A DNA stretch of 64,000 nucleotides, from the NCBI GenBank assembly GCA_020860245.1, contig JAJBUQ010000015.1, positions 124,001-188,000 on the forward strand, given 5' to 3'. Every line of letters starts with the position of its first letter. Positions within the stretch are counted from its first letter, which is position 1. The notes under the pieces are model-generated. The model was not told the DNA's origin. It did not search any database and saw nothing but the letters and a program-made list of their open reading frames with translations. Below, piece by piece: positions 1-10,276 of this stretch. The DNA comes from Rikenellaceae bacterium. Its GTDB lineage: Bacteria > Bacteroidota > Bacteroidia > Bacteroidales > Rikenellaceae. The translations under genes and the position numbers were made by a program.

Positions 1-105
1 ATTTTGTAGATTATGTAAATCCGCTTTTAGCCATACAAATATAATGATTTTAATTTTAAGCGGGCAGGGTAATTTTACCGAATAAACATAATAAACAAAA
101 AGCGT

Positions 106-113
106 TATATTTG
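106..113 (+). promoter_or_regulatory. -7 promoter element of proA
   Basis: TATATTTG matches the Bacteroidetes -7 consensus TAnnTTTG and lies 13 bases before the proA ATG. No good TTTG is seen at the expected -33 spacing, so only half of the promoter is supported. Confidence 0.6.
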
Positions 114-126
114 TAGATAAAAATTC

Positions 127-1371
127 ATGAACATGGAACTTTTCGAGACTGCGGTCCAAGCCAGCCGCAAATTGAGACTTATCGACGAGGCGGCTATAAA
201 CAAGGTGCTTAACGACCTTGCTGACGAGGCGGAACGGAACTGCACTTATATTCTGGAAGAGAATGTTAAGGATCTCGCCCTTATGGACAAAGAGAATCCT
301 ATGTACGACAGGCTTATGCTCACGGAGGAGAGAATCAGGGATATTGCCGGAGATATAAGGAAGGTAGCAGCGCTGCCCTCTCCGCTCGATATTCTTCTCG
401 AAGAGAACGTACGCCCTAACGGCATGGTTATCAGGAAAATTTCGGTTCCGTTCGGAGTGATCGGAATTATATACGAGGCGCGTCCGAACGTTAGTTTCGA
501 TGTATTCTCATTGTGCCTGAAATCGGGCAACGTTTGTATCCTGAAGGGAGGCACGGACGCCCACAATTCGAATACGGCAATTGTAACGGTTATAAAAAAA
601 GTCCTCGAAGAGAACGGTCTCGACACCGATATCGTGACCCTTATGCCTGCGGGACGGGAAGCTACGGCACAGCTTCTTAACGCGGTGGGATACGTGGATC
701 TTATAATACCGAGAGGAAGTCAGGGGTTGATTAGTTTTGTAAGGGATAACGCCAAAGTCTCCGTGATAGAGACCGGTGCGGGTATTTGCCATACATACTT
801 CGACAAATACGGCGATACGCGGACAGGTGCTGACGTGATATTCAACGCCAAGACGCGCAGGGTAAGCGTTTGTAATGCTTTGGACTGCGTGATTATACAC
901 AGAGACAGGCTCTCCGATCTTCCGAAGATTTGCAGCCAGCTTGCGGAGAAGAACGTTATTATTTACGCGGACGAACCTGCTTACGAAATTTTAACGGGGA
1001 ATTATCCTTCGAATCTGCTTGAACATGCGACAGAAGAGAGCTTCGGCACGGAGTTTCAGGCTTATAAAATGGCAATAAAGACTGTCGTAAATATTGAAGA
1101 AGCTATCGAACACGTATCAAAATACTCTTCGAAGCACAGCGAAGCGATAATAAGCAAGAATAGAGACAGTATCGATTTATACGAACGTTCGGTGGACGCT
1201 GCCTGTGTGTACGCGAATGTCTCTACCGCATTCACGGACGGAGCACAGTTCGGTCTCGGAGCAGAGATAGGGATCAGCACTCAGAAGCTCCACGCAAGGG
1301 GTCCTATGGCATTAAGGGAATTGACAAGTTATAAATTTATTATAGAGGGGGACGGACAAATCAGGGCTTAA
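127..1371 (+). CDS. proA: Gamma-glutamyl phosphate reductase (ProA)
   Basis: NADPH-dependent reduction of gamma-glutamyl phosphate to glutamate-5-semialdehyde, the second step of proline synthesis, in the cytosol. At 414 residues the length is normal for ProA. The aldehyde-dehydrogenase-type catalytic cysteine is visible in [10 protein letters not shown] (Cys about 249). The N-terminal [22 protein letters not shown] and the C-terminal [16 protein letters not shown] segments are typical of ProA. The start could equally be the second ATG two codons on. No proB lies beside it. A -7 promoter element is seen just upstream, so it is probably transcribed alone. Its 3' end overlaps the convergent TPR-like gene by 11 bases. 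Confidence 0.96.
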   Translation: MNMELFETAVQASRKLRLIDEAAINKVLNDLADEAERNCTYILEENVKDLALMDKENPMYDRLMLTEERIRDIAGDIRKVAALPSPLDILLEENVRPNGMVIRKISVPFGVIGIIYEARPNVSFDVFSLCLKSGNVCILKGGTDAHNSNTAIVTVIKKVLEENGLDTDIVTLMPAGREATAQLLNAVGYVDLIIPRGSQGLISFVRDNAKVSVIETGAGICHTYFDKYGDTRTGADVIFNAKTRRVSVCNALDCVIIHRDRLSDLPKICSQLAEKNVIIYADEPAYEILTGNYPSNLLEHATEESFGTEFQAYKMAIKTVVNIEEAIEHVSKYSSKHSEAIISKNRDSIDLYERSVDAACVYANVSTAFTDGAQFGLGAEIGISTQKLHARGPMALRELTSYKFIIEGDGQIRA

Positions 1372-2191
1372 CGTCTGCCTTCAACAAAACGATAAAATCG
1401 CCGAACCGTTCCCAGAGCGGTTCGGTTTTAAACCATATTTGACGAGCACGGGTCTCGTGCGACATTCTTCCGCTGTCTAATTCCTTTATATAATCTCCGC
1501 CCGCATCGTGGGTATCGGAGATAAATTCTTTATACAACCGGGGGTGGGAAGATTTAAAATTTTGCAGAAGGTTATCGTCCAGTCCTCCGTTAAATCTATA
1601 CGACGCCCATAATTCGATAAGCGGCACCTCCATATCCTTCGGATCAACATTCAGTAATTTGGCACGGTATGCCTCTTCGTCATTCAGTGCAATATAACAA
1701 TAAACCAACATTTTAGAACAATCGAGATGGTCTTCGGGATCGACGTCGAGACACGTCTCGAACAGAGCTGACGCCACTTCGAAGTCTCCTATTATAAAAT
1801 GATCCACAGCGGAATAATTAAGAAGGAATATCAGCGTCCTGTTCTCCTTCACGCTCCATGAGAGTTCGATCTCTTCGTCTTCAGGGAGGAGATCGTTAAT
1901 CCTTTGACATGCTTCGAAACGAATGCCGCACGCCTTGTCCACTGCTCCTTTATCGGTAAATTCATTGGATAGGGCCAACGCAGCTTCGAAGTTATAAGGA
2001 TATTTTTTTATAATATTCAGCAACCGGCTGTGGTACGACTGTTCGTCGATATCCTGCGGCGGATTGTTCGCAAAACGTATATCCTTACCGTAAGAGGACG
2101 GATAAATTATCTTGAAGGTATCGTCTCCCTGTGGCACAAGTTCCGGGATATCATGTTCGGTCCGTATTATTTTTTCCGGATTTTTTTTCAT
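1361..2191 (-). CDS. Hypothetical TPR-like protein, last gene of the polysaccharide operon
   Basis: A 276-residue soluble protein without a signal peptide or membrane segments. The middle (about residues 55-190) has helix-pair patterning such as [15 protein letters not shown] and [35 protein letters not shown], which resembles tetratricopeptide repeats, so a protein-binding role is a reasonable guess. I do not recognise a family name. It overlaps the upstream glycosyltransferase gene by 41 bases, so it is co-transcribed with the polysaccharide operon, but it may simply be a passenger. Its 3' end overlaps proA by 11 bases on the other strand. The true start may lie further downstream. Confidence 0.75.
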   Translation of the reverse strand: MKKNPEKIIRTEHDIPELVPQGDDTFKIIYPSSYGKDIRFANNPPQDIDEQSYHSRLLNIIKKYPYNFEAALALSNEFTDKGAVDKACGIRFEACQRINDLLPEDEEIELSWSVKENRTLIFLLNYSAVDHFIIGDFEVASALFETCLDVDPEDHLDCSKMLVYCYIALNDEEAYRAKLLNVDPKDMEVPLIELWASYRFNGGLDDNLLQNFKSSHPRLYKEFISDTHDAGGDYIKELDSGRMSHETRARQIWFKTEPLWERFGDFIVLLKADVKP

Positions 2192-3299
2192 ATAACTTAT
2201 TATAAAGTTCGGAGTAACGTCCTACTATTTTATCACTGTTGAACATAGTTGTCACCCTCTCTCTTCCTGCCATACCCATACGCACTCTCATCTCTTTGTC
2301 CGAAATAAGTTTCATGATATTCTCAGCAAGTGCTTCGGGGTTCTTGGGGCTGCACAGCAATCCGGTCTCTCCGTCAGCAACCACCTCAGGAACCCCCTCT
2401 ACATTGGTCGCAGCGACAGGAAGTCCGTAAAAACCAGCCTCCAGAAATATAAGTCCGAAGGATTCGTACAGAGAGGTCATTGCAAAAATATCGTGAGTCC
2501 GGTAATATTCGAACACGTTCTCCTGCCATCCGAGAATTTTAATATTATTTTCGAGATTATGCTTCTCGACGTACCCCCTGCATTCATCTTCGTATGCGCC
2601 ATCACCTACGATAGTAAATAACGTATTCGGATATTCACGCAAAACGATTTCTGCCGCCTTAAGCATAGTAATCGGATTCTTCGGGAACTCCAGCCTTCCC
2701 ACAAATAAAACCTTAACATTATCCGAGGGAATCTTCTCTTTCGCAGGCGGGAATGAAGTAAAATCGAGTCCGTTATGTATCACGGAACATTTCTTTTTGA
2801 ACCATCCGAAATATTTAGAGTAGTAGCTGCTGACCATGGCTATGTGGTCGCAGAAGAAGGATGCGGTCATCTCGCACAACCAGTAGAACTGCCACTTCGG
2901 GAATCCAACAAAATTATGGAACGCAAGTTCATGCACAGTGTGGACTACGACCGGGACACCGGCGAGAGTCGCAGCGATCCTTCCTATGATTCCCGGTTTA
3001 GTGGAGTTGGTATGGACAATATCGAATTTTTCCTTTTTACAGACACGGTATATCTCGACCAATGCGGCAAAATCCGAAGATCCTATTTCACGCTTGAGGT
3101 TTTTGGAGAACAAAACCTTCGCTCCTGCCTTATTAAACAAATCACGGCAAAGTTCTTTATTGGCTTCGGTTCCCTCTTCGCTAAAAAGAATGTATTTATC
3201 GTAGACGCCGTCATCGAGACCTTTAAATATCTCAAGCGATATTTTCTGAACGCCCGACATCTGGGGCAGCACTTGTATGTGAAGTATTTTTTTTCTCAA
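2151..3299 (-). CDS. GT4 family glycosyltransferase
   Basis: A retaining, nucleotide-sugar-dependent transferase (GT-B fold, family GT4), expected to add one sugar to a lipid-linked polysaccharide unit at the cytoplasmic face. The 382 residues split into an N-terminal acceptor domain (QVLPQMSGVQKISLEIFKGL, then VHTNSTKPGIIGRIAA) and a C-terminal donor domain starting near VLFVGRLEFPKNP. The E-x7-E signature is in YESFGLIFLEAGFYGLPVAAT, followed by EVVADGETGLL. The sugar specificity cannot be read from sequence. It overlaps the upstream GT4 gene by 4 bases (ATGA type), which points to translational coupling. Confidence 0.93.
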   Translation of the reverse strand: MRKKILHIQVLPQMSGVQKISLEIFKGLDDGVYDKYILFSEEGTEANKELCRDLFNKAGAKVLFSKNLKREIGSSDFAALVEIYRVCKKEKFDIVHTNSTKPGIIGRIAATLAGVPVVVHTVHELAFHNFVGFPKWQFYWLCEMTASFFCDHIAMVSSYYSKYFGWFKKKCSVIHNGLDFTSFPPAKEKIPSDNVKVLFVGRLEFPKNPITMLKAAEIVLREYPNTLFTIVGDGAYEDECRGYVEKHNLENNIKILGWQENVFEYYRTHDIFAMTSLYESFGLIFLEAGFYGLPVAATNVEGVPEVVADGETGLLCSPKNPEALAENIMKLISDKEMRVRMGMAGRERVTTMFNSDKIVGRYSELYNKLYEKKSGKNNTDRT

Positions 3300-4426
3300 G
3301 TCAGAATGTTGTTTGTGTAGTGGCCTATCATCTTGGCAATATCGAAGTCTGAAGCAATATTTCTGTAAAATTCCGGAGTTTTCGGTTTCCCCGATATAAA
3401 TTCGAGAACCTCTGCGATACTTTTACGATCAAATACATCGAATATGTACTCTTTCCCCACATTTTTTTTAACGAATTCGTATCCTCCGCCGCAGGTTTTC
3501 GAGACGAGTACCGATGTGCCGCATGAGAGAGCTTCCAAAATAACCAACCCACACCCTTCAAGGTCGAGAGTCGGTACCACGACGGAATCCACCTCGCCGT
3601 ATAGTTCCCTCAGACGTTCGTAACTTACGAATCCGAGATATTCTATATTCTCCGGATTTTCCCGTGCCATTTTTTCGACCTCGGAGGTGAGTTCTCCGCA
3701 TCCGGTAACGTAAATCATAAATTTTTCCTTAACCCTTTCATCAATCTTCAAAAATTGACCGAGAAATTCCAGGACGCCTGTCCTCGCAGTCAAACGACGC
3801 GGTATAAGTAGTTTTATTTTTTTATTATCGTTTTTACTCTCCGCAGGAGTATCTACCGTTAGAGTTTTGTCTATATACGGAGGTACCGTATCGAACTTGG
3901 ACTCTTTAATTCCATGCTCTTTTACGGCGATATCCTTCATATATTCCGAATGGACCAGAATTTTATCGGATAACATCGCAGTAAATTTCTGTATCATCCA
4001 TAATACCCTATACCTAACCCCTTCTTTACCGGTTTTATACTTATATTCGATATGGATCGGACCATGATAATGGTACATTACCTTTTTTTTCATAAGTTTA
4101 GCCATACAACCTCCTATAACACCCATCACGGGGTATTGCAGTAGGACATAGTCGGCGCCCTTCAAAAATTGAATATATTTAAAAGGATTGAAAATAGCCG
4201 GAATGCTGAACTCTTTGACTCTTCCTTCCCTGAACATACGGACATAATGATCTTCCGCCTGCTCGTCATTAGCGAGGTAATTGCTATCCGGAGATTTTTC
4301 TCTGGTCATGAGTTTCACCTCGAATTTTTCCTGAGGGAAATTTATCATCAGGTCAAATACATGTTTACTCGAACCTCCGGCAAAGTTAGGATAGCAAAAA
4401 TCGCTTATTATGGTAATACGTTCCAT
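3296..4426 (-). CDS. GT4 family glycosyltransferase
   Basis: A second GT-B glycosyltransferase of 376 residues. The N-terminal segment DFCYPNFAGGSSKHVFDLMI carries the glycine-rich acceptor-site loop. The donor domain starts around KLLIPRRLTARTGVLEFL, and the E-x7-E motif is LEGCGLVILEALSCGTSV. No membrane segment is evident. It sits inside the operon with a 1-base junction to the upstream gene and a 4-base overlap with the next, so expression is coupled. It likely adds one sugar of the repeat unit; donor and acceptor are unknown. Confidence 0.92.
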   Translation of the reverse strand: MERITIISDFCYPNFAGGSSKHVFDLMINFPQEKFEVKLMTREKSPDSNYLANDEQAEDHYVRMFREGRVKEFSIPAIFNPFKYIQFLKGADYVLLQYPVMGVIGGCMAKLMKKKVMYHYHGPIHIEYKYKTGKEGVRYRVLWMIQKFTAMLSDKILVHSEYMKDIAVKEHGIKESKFDTVPPYIDKTLTVDTPAESKNDNKKIKLLIPRRLTARTGVLEFLGQFLKIDERVKEKFMIYVTGCGELTSEVEKMARENPENIEYLGFVSYERLRELYGEVDSVVVPTLDLEGCGLVILEALSCGTSVLVSKTCGGGYEFVKKNVGKEYIFDVFDRKSIAEVLEFISGKPKTPEFYRNIASDFDIAKMIGHYTNNILT

Positions 4427-5472
4427 TATTTCCTGTCTTTATTTATTTTCCGGGCAATCGTTAAATACTCTTCCATTACTTCTTCCCAGGAACCATGAAC
4501 GTTCTGGAAAATAAAATTCCTGCATTTTCTTTGATGCTCCATTAATTCCTTTTCGTTTAACGACAAAGTGTCGATTATTTTTTCAAAAGCCGTTTCATCC
4601 TCCGCGATGATCACGGAATTCCTTAATTCTGCGGTTGTAAATCTGCCGGAGTTCGACACCACTACCGCACCGTTATAGGCAGAGGCAAGGAAGCTGCCTC
4701 TGCGTTCGGATATTCCGTCCGGAAATGGAAGATAAGCTATTTTACAGTTATTTAAAAATTCGGCGGTCGTTTTATCATCATATCCGACGTGCATTTCAAT
4801 ATGATTGGCTTCGCATTGTAGTTTTATTTCTTCATAGTAGTCCGCATACTCAGGCCTGATCTGTCCGGCAAGTGCGATCCGCAATTCCGGATTATTATTC
4901 CGTATCCGTTTAGCGGCTTCAATAAATTGTTCAATACCCCTGACCGGCCTGATTTGACCGAAATTCACGAGGTCGATTTCTCTTTCGGATACCGGTTTCA
5001 GACAATCCGCACACGGGATATTTGAGAATATCTTGATTACCGAACTCCGCTGCCGCAATCTCGTAAAATCCCTGACCGCTGCCGTCCTATCCGTATCGTT
5101 GGAAAATATAGCGTGGTCGACCGCTGCCAGCATAATTTTAGTCGCCAACCTCGCTTTAAAGCTCAACTGAATATACTCATGCAGCATGACTACAAACTTT
5201 TTATCCGAGAAGCAGGAGAACCATACGGCTATCATATGAGGAAGCAGACTCCATCCGTAACCTTTGGTAGGGGACTGCATAAATATCGTATCCGCTTTAA
5301 AATTATTTATTTCCCGTATTTTTCTAAAAAAAGTGCGCACGTTCCAGTTCCTATCCAAATAAAGTAAGCAGCCTCCTGAACGCGCGGCTTCCGTTTCTAT
5401 CAAACGGGAGGTATAATCTCCCACTCCACAAACATCCGGAGGATATGCTCCGGTAATCATAACCGACTTCAT
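4426..5472 (-). CDS. GT4-like glycosyltransferase (divergent)
   Basis: A 348-residue GT-B protein. The N-terminal SVMITGAYPPDVCGVGDYTSRLI is typical of GT4 enzymes. The donor half contains LVNFGQIRPVRGIEQFIEAA, IALAGQI and VGYDDKTTAEFLNNCKIAYLPF. The usual E-x7-E is weak: the loop reads ERRGSFLASAYNGAVVVSN, so the second Glu is replaced. Activity is therefore less certain than for its two neighbours. It follows the broken EpsG-like gene by 13 bases and is part of the same minus-strand operon. Confidence 0.85.
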   Translation of the reverse strand: MKSVMITGAYPPDVCGVGDYTSRLIETEAARSGGCLLYLDRNWNVRTFFRKIREINNFKADTIFMQSPTKGYGWSLLPHMIAVWFSCFSDKKFVVMLHEYIQLSFKARLATKIMLAAVDHAIFSNDTDRTAAVRDFTRLRQRSSVIKIFSNIPCADCLKPVSEREIDLVNFGQIRPVRGIEQFIEAAKRIRNNNPELRIALAGQIRPEYADYYEEIKLQCEANHIEMHVGYDDKTTAEFLNNCKIAYLPFPDGISERRGSFLASAYNGAVVVSNSGRFTTAELRNSVIIAEDETAFEKIIDTLSLNEKELMEHQRKCRNFIFQNVHGSWEEVMEEYLTIARKINKDRK

Positions 5473-5485
5473 AGTCCTCCGGATA

Positions 5486-6682
5486 TTAATCTTTTAGCAA
5501 TTGTACTGCGTATAAATGGAATATTATTCTTCTGTTTTCGTAACTTTTATAATTAAACAATACGTTGTCGTAATCATATAAAATATTATTCGTCCGGACG
5601 GCAAGTATCATAAACATGTACAAAATTATCAAGATTCTCACAAAATACCAATTAAACCTTTTTAAACCGTAACTGAAATGACGTTTACGGCAAATCAGCG
5701 CAGGAATGATTATCCAATATGAAACCATAAACAAATTTCCTACTCTGTCCACTATTATCGCTATTTCCGAGAAGTACAGATATACAACCTGGTATAGAAA
5801 AAACAGATTCAGGAAAATAACGTTTTCAGAAGATTTGCCGAGCAGCCTTTTATAATTGCTCAATACCCATACGGACAGTAGCACAGACTCGATTATCCTC
5901 TGAGTAATTCCTCTGCCTGTTCCGTGAGTGGAATTATTGATATGGCCTTTTTTGAGAAATCCTAAATGATCTCCGAATGTATCGATAAACCATGCTATCA
6001 GCGGACGCCACAATTGAAGCTGCAGCAAATAAATTATCAAACCGATTCCCAGTACGGCAATTATCCATTTTTCCGGATATTTACGGGCAAGAACAAAATA
6101 GAGAGGAATATAAATTATGGCGGATGAATGGAACAACATAGCGGCGGCTATCATAAGAACATACGGGATAAATTTTCTTTTCTCCAGATAAGGCAGCGCC
6201 AGCAGGAATAAGAGAATACTTTTAATATTCCGCATCAGATTCACTTCGAGGATAAGTGAAAATGCCATGAAAACTGCGAAACTGAGCGCAAAAGATACGG
6301 AATACCGCTTGAAAATAATACTTAACAGCCATACATCGATCAGCGCGGATATGAACACAAATACATGGTAATCGGAACTGAATATTTTTACTACGGACAT
6401 GAAGGTAATAAATCCCGATTCGATTGGGAAATTATAATTTTCTACGAATCCATCCGAGAATAGGGGTAACAGATTCTGATAAAAATCTTTATATGAATAT
6501 CAATCCTATCCGACATATCCTCTTAATCCGAAAAAGAAAAGAAACAATCCCATACATCCTGCTTTAACCCAAGACTGTACTTTAAAGTTATCCTTGAATT
6601 CGGATTCCACTAATGCAAGAATCAGAAATAGCGCCAGCACGAACAGATACGGACCAGAGTATACAAAATTACTGAATTCCAT
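5486..6682 (-). pseudogene. EpsG-family polysaccharide polymerase, broken by two in-frame stops
   Basis: The intact reading frame runs from an ATG at 6682-6680, which overlaps the GT2 gene end by 14 bases, to 5486: 398 codons, close to the EpsG family length. EpsG proteins are multispanning membrane proteins thought to polymerise or transfer repeat units. Codons 1-58 end in FFFGLRGYVG. Codon 59 is TAG (6508-6506), codon 60 is Asp, codon 61 is TGA (6502-6500), then the same frame continues YSYKDFYQN. The family motif here is GLRG-x-VG-[ST]-D-W-xx-Y, so the stops replace a Ser/Thr and the Trp. The remaining 304-codon part (from 6400) is full of hydrophobic segments and otherwise sound. There is no frameshift, so loss looks recent, or the bases are wrong. 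Confidence 0.85.
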
Positions 6683-7583
6683 TACAGCGTAATTTTAGAA
6701 GTTCTCTACCGTCTCTCTGAGCTCTCCTTGCCATACCGATCTGACGCTTATTCCATACGAAAGGCTTGCGGAAAGTATTATGCAGCATTGTATAAAATCT
6801 CACGACCGTTCTTTGCAGGCGTCCGAGATTCTTCTCCGAAAAATAAATTCTGTTGCGTTCCATATAGTAAACTGTAAAATCACCTGCCTGACCACCGGTG
6901 GAGGTGCTCTCCTTATGATGAAGGACACTGTCGGGAATATAGATGAGTTTTATACTGTTTTCGCGGCATCGCCATAAAAAATCTGTGTCGTCATAGTAGA
7001 CAAAGTAATTTTCATCCATAAATCCCACCCTGCCGAATACCTCTTTTTTTATCAGCAGGAAGCATGTCGGGGAATAATCCACATAGCGAATTTTGTCAAA
7101 TCCGCCTGAATCTTTCATTCCCGCACCATAATGTCTTGTCGATCCGTTATACCATGTAAACCGCCCTCCTGCAGCCCAAATTGTATCGGAACCGTGATAA
7201 TATATTTTAGGGACGGCCATATCTGCAGCATGGGCTTCCATGCCTTTTACCAACAGTTCAATCGTATCGGATTCAAGCACCGTGTCGTTATTGGACAGAA
7301 GAATTAATTCGCAGCCATCTTCCAAAGCGCGCTTTATACCGATATTGTTACCTTTCGCGACTCCGTAATTGTCGTCGTTAGCGATTACGACGGTCTCGAA
7401 GAATACTTCTTCCGCAAGTCTACGGGACATTGCAAGCGAACCGTCCGGGGACTTGTTATCCACGATGTACAGGGTAAAATTCCCGAACGTTTGAATCTTA
7501 AGGGTTCGGAAAAATTCTTCAAGAACTGTCTCGCTATTATATAGTACGGTAACGATACCTATTCTATTATTTACGTTATTCAT
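6669..7583 (-). CDS. GT2 family glycosyltransferase (rhamnosyltransferase-like)
   Basis: An inverting GT-A fold transferase of 304 residues. It opens with [21 protein letters not shown], has the nucleotide-binding [11 protein letters not shown], the metal-binding region [14 protein letters not shown], and the downstream [17 protein letters not shown] and [19 protein letters not shown] segments seen in WcaA/rhamnosyltransferase-type GT2 enzymes. It probably transfers a sugar, perhaps rhamnose, to the growing repeat unit; the donor is inferred only from the subfamily look. It overlaps the upstream acetyltransferase by 8 bases and the EpsG-like start by 14 bases. Confidence 0.93.
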   Translation of the reverse strand: MNNVNNRIGIVTVLYNSETVLEEFFRTLKIQTFGNFTLYIVDNKSPDGSLAMSRRLAEEVFFETVVIANDDNYGVAKGNNIGIKRALEDGCELILLSNNDTVLESDTIELLVKGMEAHAADMAVPKIYYHGSDTIWAAGGRFTWYNGSTRHYGAGMKDSGGFDKIRYVDYSPTCFLLIKKEVFGRVGFMDENYFVYYDDTDFLWRCRENSIKLIYIPDSVLHHKESTSTGGQAGDFTVYYMERNRIYFSEKNLGRLQRTVVRFYTMLHNTFRKPFVWNKRQIGMARRAQRDGRELLKLRCNGIQ

Positions 7584-8271
7584 CCGACAGGAATGATTTT
7601 ATATCTTTAAATTTATCGCTGTTTTCCATTATCCACTCGTAATTCCGATCCCACCACTTTAACCGCAGCAGGGTCTCTATTGTCTCTTCGTCAAACCTTT
7701 TTCTAATCTCCCTTGCAGGAACACCTCCGACAATAGTGTAAGGCGCAATGTCTTTGACTACCACCGAACCGGAAGCAATTACAGCTCCGTCCCCGATCCG
7801 TACGCCTCCGGTAATTATAACGCCGGATCCGATCCAGACGTCGCTTCCGATAACGACAAAATACCCTTCCTCTATTACGGCAACAGGCTCGAATGCGGGG
7901 CTCGGGTCGTTATAAAATGTAAACCCCAACTGATCCGTAGTGTCGTAATAAAATGCAGGATGTGTCGAGACGAATTGTTCCGTCGGGTGTCTGCCTACAA
8001 CCGTATGCACATTATCGGCTATACTGCAATAACGCCCTGTTTTAGTGCGGATAATTTCCGAATTGCGGTTTATGTAGGTCCCTTCCCCTATCCGGCTGTC
8101 TATAATTCTGACATTTTCGCCGATGGCGTTCCGCCCTTCGAAAAAAGAATTGAGAGGGATACTCCCTCCGCCGAATCTGCATTTTGAAGTGAGACGGATT
8201 TTGCGAATCATACATCTTGCCGGACTCACAACTCCGCGTATCGAATCGTATATAACGGATATTCTACTCAT
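7576..8271 (-). CDS. Hexapeptide-repeat (left-handed beta-helix) O-acetyltransferase
   Basis: A 231-residue acyltransferase of the CatB/WbbJ type, expected to use acetyl-CoA to decorate a sugar of the polysaccharide. The hexapeptide repeats are visible as [18 protein letters not shown] and again as [20 protein letters not shown] to [20 protein letters not shown], ending in the usual [14 protein letters not shown]. The catalytic-type His is probably in [15 protein letters not shown]. It overlaps genes on both sides by 8 bases, so it belongs to the same translationally coupled operon. Confidence 0.93.
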   Translation of the reverse strand: MSRISVIYDSIRGVVSPARCMIRKIRLTSKCRFGGGSIPLNSFFEGRNAIGENVRIIDSRIGEGTYINRNSEIIRTKTGRYCSIADNVHTVVGRHPTEQFVSTHPAFYYDTTDQLGFTFYNDPSPAFEPVAVIEEGYFVVIGSDVWIGSGVIITGGVRIGDGAVIASGSVVVKDIAPYTIVGGVPAREIRKRFDEETIETLLRLKWWDRNYEWIMENSDKFKDIKSFLSDE

Positions 8272-9751
8272 GCCTTCTTAATTTTGAAATAAAGTTTACG
8301 ACACCTACCCTTCTGTTCAGTTCGCGGAAGGAATACCATAACAAAAGAATTAAAATAACGATGCCTGATGCCAAACCGTAATATTTATTCAGCAGCGACA
8401 GCGACAATAAAACTATCGTTCCCGCAGCTAATCCGGTAAAAAATATATTAAAATATCCGCGTCGGATGATAAGGAGATATTTTCTCCTTAACGCATAATA
8501 TAAAATTAAGGTCGTAATTAAGTTTTGAGCAAGGTATCCCGCTCCAAGAGCATTGATCCCTCCGTAATTATATAACGGAATATACAACGCCACGGTCAGT
8601 GCATTCGGAATAAGACACATATAAAAGAACATCCGCGTATGTCCGTGAGCCAGCATCACCCAATGTATTGTCCAATACAGCGATCTGAGGAGCGACGCGA
8701 ATAATATCCAATTTACGAATCGGATAACGGGAAGGAATTCCGGAGAGAGCAGGATCCTTATCAAAAACGGCGAGAATAACATCATTCCTATTAGTATGGG
8801 CGCGGTTATAATTGCGGCAATCTCGGCCTGCTGATTCACGAGTTCGTTTACCTTGCTCCGTACTCCGCACACTGCGGAGAGTCTCGGATAATAATCTCCT
8901 GCCATCGCGGTATATACCAATCCTACCGAGATATTGGTTATCTGTATAGCTGCCTGGAACAGCCCCACGTCTGCCGTGTCGCCATTACTGCGGATATACA
9001 TATTTACAATATACATCGCGAGGGTCTCCATTATCGAAGCGAGAACCATCATGATGCCCAGAGAGGCCATCTTCTTACCGCGGTCGAATACCTCTCCGGC
9101 TGACTGTTCGACCCTCTCGGACGGTATTTTGGATGAATAGTACCAATTTGCAGCGAACAAAGCGAGAACAGTGGCTATGGTACCGTACACGATTCCCGTG
9201 ACGCCGAGGTAGTAATACAACGGTATAGAGGCTATAAGTCCTGCCGAAGAGCTGATTATACCAGCCTTCGCAATGGATTTCAGTCTGCGCGTACCCTTGA
9301 GCATGGCATCGTAACCGTTGCTTACTGTAACAAAGAATACGGTTCCGGATAGCCATACGAATGCCCATGCGTACTCCTCGCTTCCGAACGACCACATACT
9401 GAGATGTTTAGCCAGAATAAAAGTTAGCAGCGTTCCTGCCAGCCCTCCGAGCCTTGTCCATTTTTTTATAGTATCGAACGTAATTGACAGTAAGTGCGTA
9501 TCCTGAGCCGAATCCGTTTTAGCTACGTCGCGGATTCCGCTGGAGCCTATACCCAAACCCGTGATCTGACTAATGATTGTCAGAGGATTCTGAAAAAGAT
9601 AAAATATACCCATACCCTCCGGACCAAGGAACAGGGCGATAACCTTGGCTCGCAATAAATTAATAACGACGGAGAATACCTGTACTCCGCCGAAGATAGT
9701 TGTAGCCTTAAATATCTGCCTGTAAGAAGATCTCTTGCCGGATCTGCCCAT
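8264..9751 (-). CDS. Wzx-like polysaccharide flippase
   Basis: A 495-residue polytopic inner-membrane protein of the oligosaccharide flippase (MATE/MOP) superfamily, expected to flip undecaprenyl-linked repeat units to the periplasm. The N-terminus [32 protein letters not shown] is the typical first helix pair. The rest holds about a dozen hydrophobic segments, and the protein ends in basic residues. It is the first gene of the minus-strand operon and has a -7 promoter element at 9778-9771. Together with the downstream EpsG-type polymerase it implies a Wzx/Wzy-like assembly route. Confidence 0.93.
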   Translation of the reverse strand: MGRSGKRSSYRQIFKATTIFGGVQVFSVVINLLRAKVIALFLGPEGMGIFYLFQNPLTIISQITGLGIGSSGIRDVAKTDSAQDTHLLSITFDTIKKWTRLGGLAGTLLTFILAKHLSMWSFGSEEYAWAFVWLSGTVFFVTVSNGYDAMLKGTRRLKSIAKAGIISSSAGLIASIPLYYYLGVTGIVYGTIATVLALFAANWYYSSKIPSERVEQSAGEVFDRGKKMASLGIMMVLASIMETLAMYIVNMYIRSNGDTADVGLFQAAIQITNISVGLVYTAMAGDYYPRLSAVCGVRSKVNELVNQQAEIAAIITAPILIGMMLFSPFLIRILLSPEFLPVIRFVNWILFASLLRSLYWTIHWVMLAHGHTRMFFYMCLIPNALTVALYIPLYNYGGINALGAGYLAQNLITTLILYYALRRKYLLIIRRGYFNIFFTGLAAGTIVLLSLSLLNKYYGLASGIVILILLLWYSFRELNRRVGVVNFISKLRRHE

Positions 9752-9770
9752 TACCTAAAAGAATAGTTTG

Positions 9771-9778
9771 CAAATTTA
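9771..9778 (-). promoter_or_regulatory. -7 element of the polysaccharide operon
   Basis: On the minus strand the sequence reads TAAATTTG, matching TAnnTTTG, 19 bases before the flippase ATG. A TTTG lies 22 bases further upstream, slightly beyond the usual 19-21 spacing. This is a plausible operon promoter. Confidence 0.5.
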
Positions 9779-9839
9779 AGGTTAAAAAATTATAAATTCT
9801 CAAAAAATCGAATATTTATCGGTGTAAATATTAAAATTA

Positions 9840-9862
9840 AGCCTCTCCGCAATGGAGAGGCT
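9840..9862 (-). terminator. Rho-independent terminator after the PPOX-like gene
   Basis: A 9-bp perfect stem (AGCCTCTCC / GGAGAGGCT) with a 5-base loop lies 8 bases past the stop of the PPOX-like gene. In the minus direction it is followed by a T-rich stretch. Confidence 0.8.
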
Positions 9863-9869
9863 CTGTACA

Positions 9870-10274
9870 TTAAAGGTCGTAAGTCTCCAGCGTGGGAGGC
9901 TGCGTATCGAGATTATAATAATCCATCTTATCTACTTTAACGATAAAATATTCCAGATCGGAATAATTCAGATACAATCGCTGAAGAACATCGCTGTCGT
10001 AATAAATTGAAGATTTGACCTCTTCGGGAACATCGAATTCCGCCTTTCCCGCAAGACGCAGCGATATACTGCCATCCATAGCCAGAATCTCCACGAACGG
10101 ATTATTTTTCAACTGTTTATAAGTCTCTTTATCCGAACTCGTCGCAAAATAGAGATTATTTTCAGAAATCCTCATTATCTGGAATACCCTGATCTTGGGT
10201 TTACCGTCCGATCCTACCGTAGCCAAAGCTATATCCGCATTGACATTGAGAAGTTCAAGCATTTTTTCTTTCAT
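9870..10274 (-). CDS. Pyridoxamine 5'-phosphate oxidase-family flavoprotein
   Basis: A 134-residue split-barrel FMN-binding protein. The pattern ADIALATVGSDGKPKIRVFQIMRI, then LYFATSSDKETYKQLKNNPFVEI, is characteristic of the small PPOX-like (general stress protein 26/nimA-like) proteins rather than of true PdxH. The likely role is flavin-dependent reduction of an unknown small molecule in the cytosol. It follows the NAD(P)-binding protein by 2 bases, so the two are co-transcribed and may act as a redox pair. Confidence 0.85.
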   Translation of the reverse strand: MKEKMLELLNVNADIALATVGSDGKPKIRVFQIMRISENNLYFATSSDKETYKQLKNNPFVEILAMDGSISLRLAGKAEFDVPEEVKSSIYYDSDVLQRLYLNYSDLEYFIVKVDKMDYYNLDTQPPTLETYDL

Positions 10275-10276
10275 AT

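Noticed and set aside
508..900. Antisense open frames inside proA
   Set aside because: They have no domain signatures and sit opposite a highly conserved enzyme.
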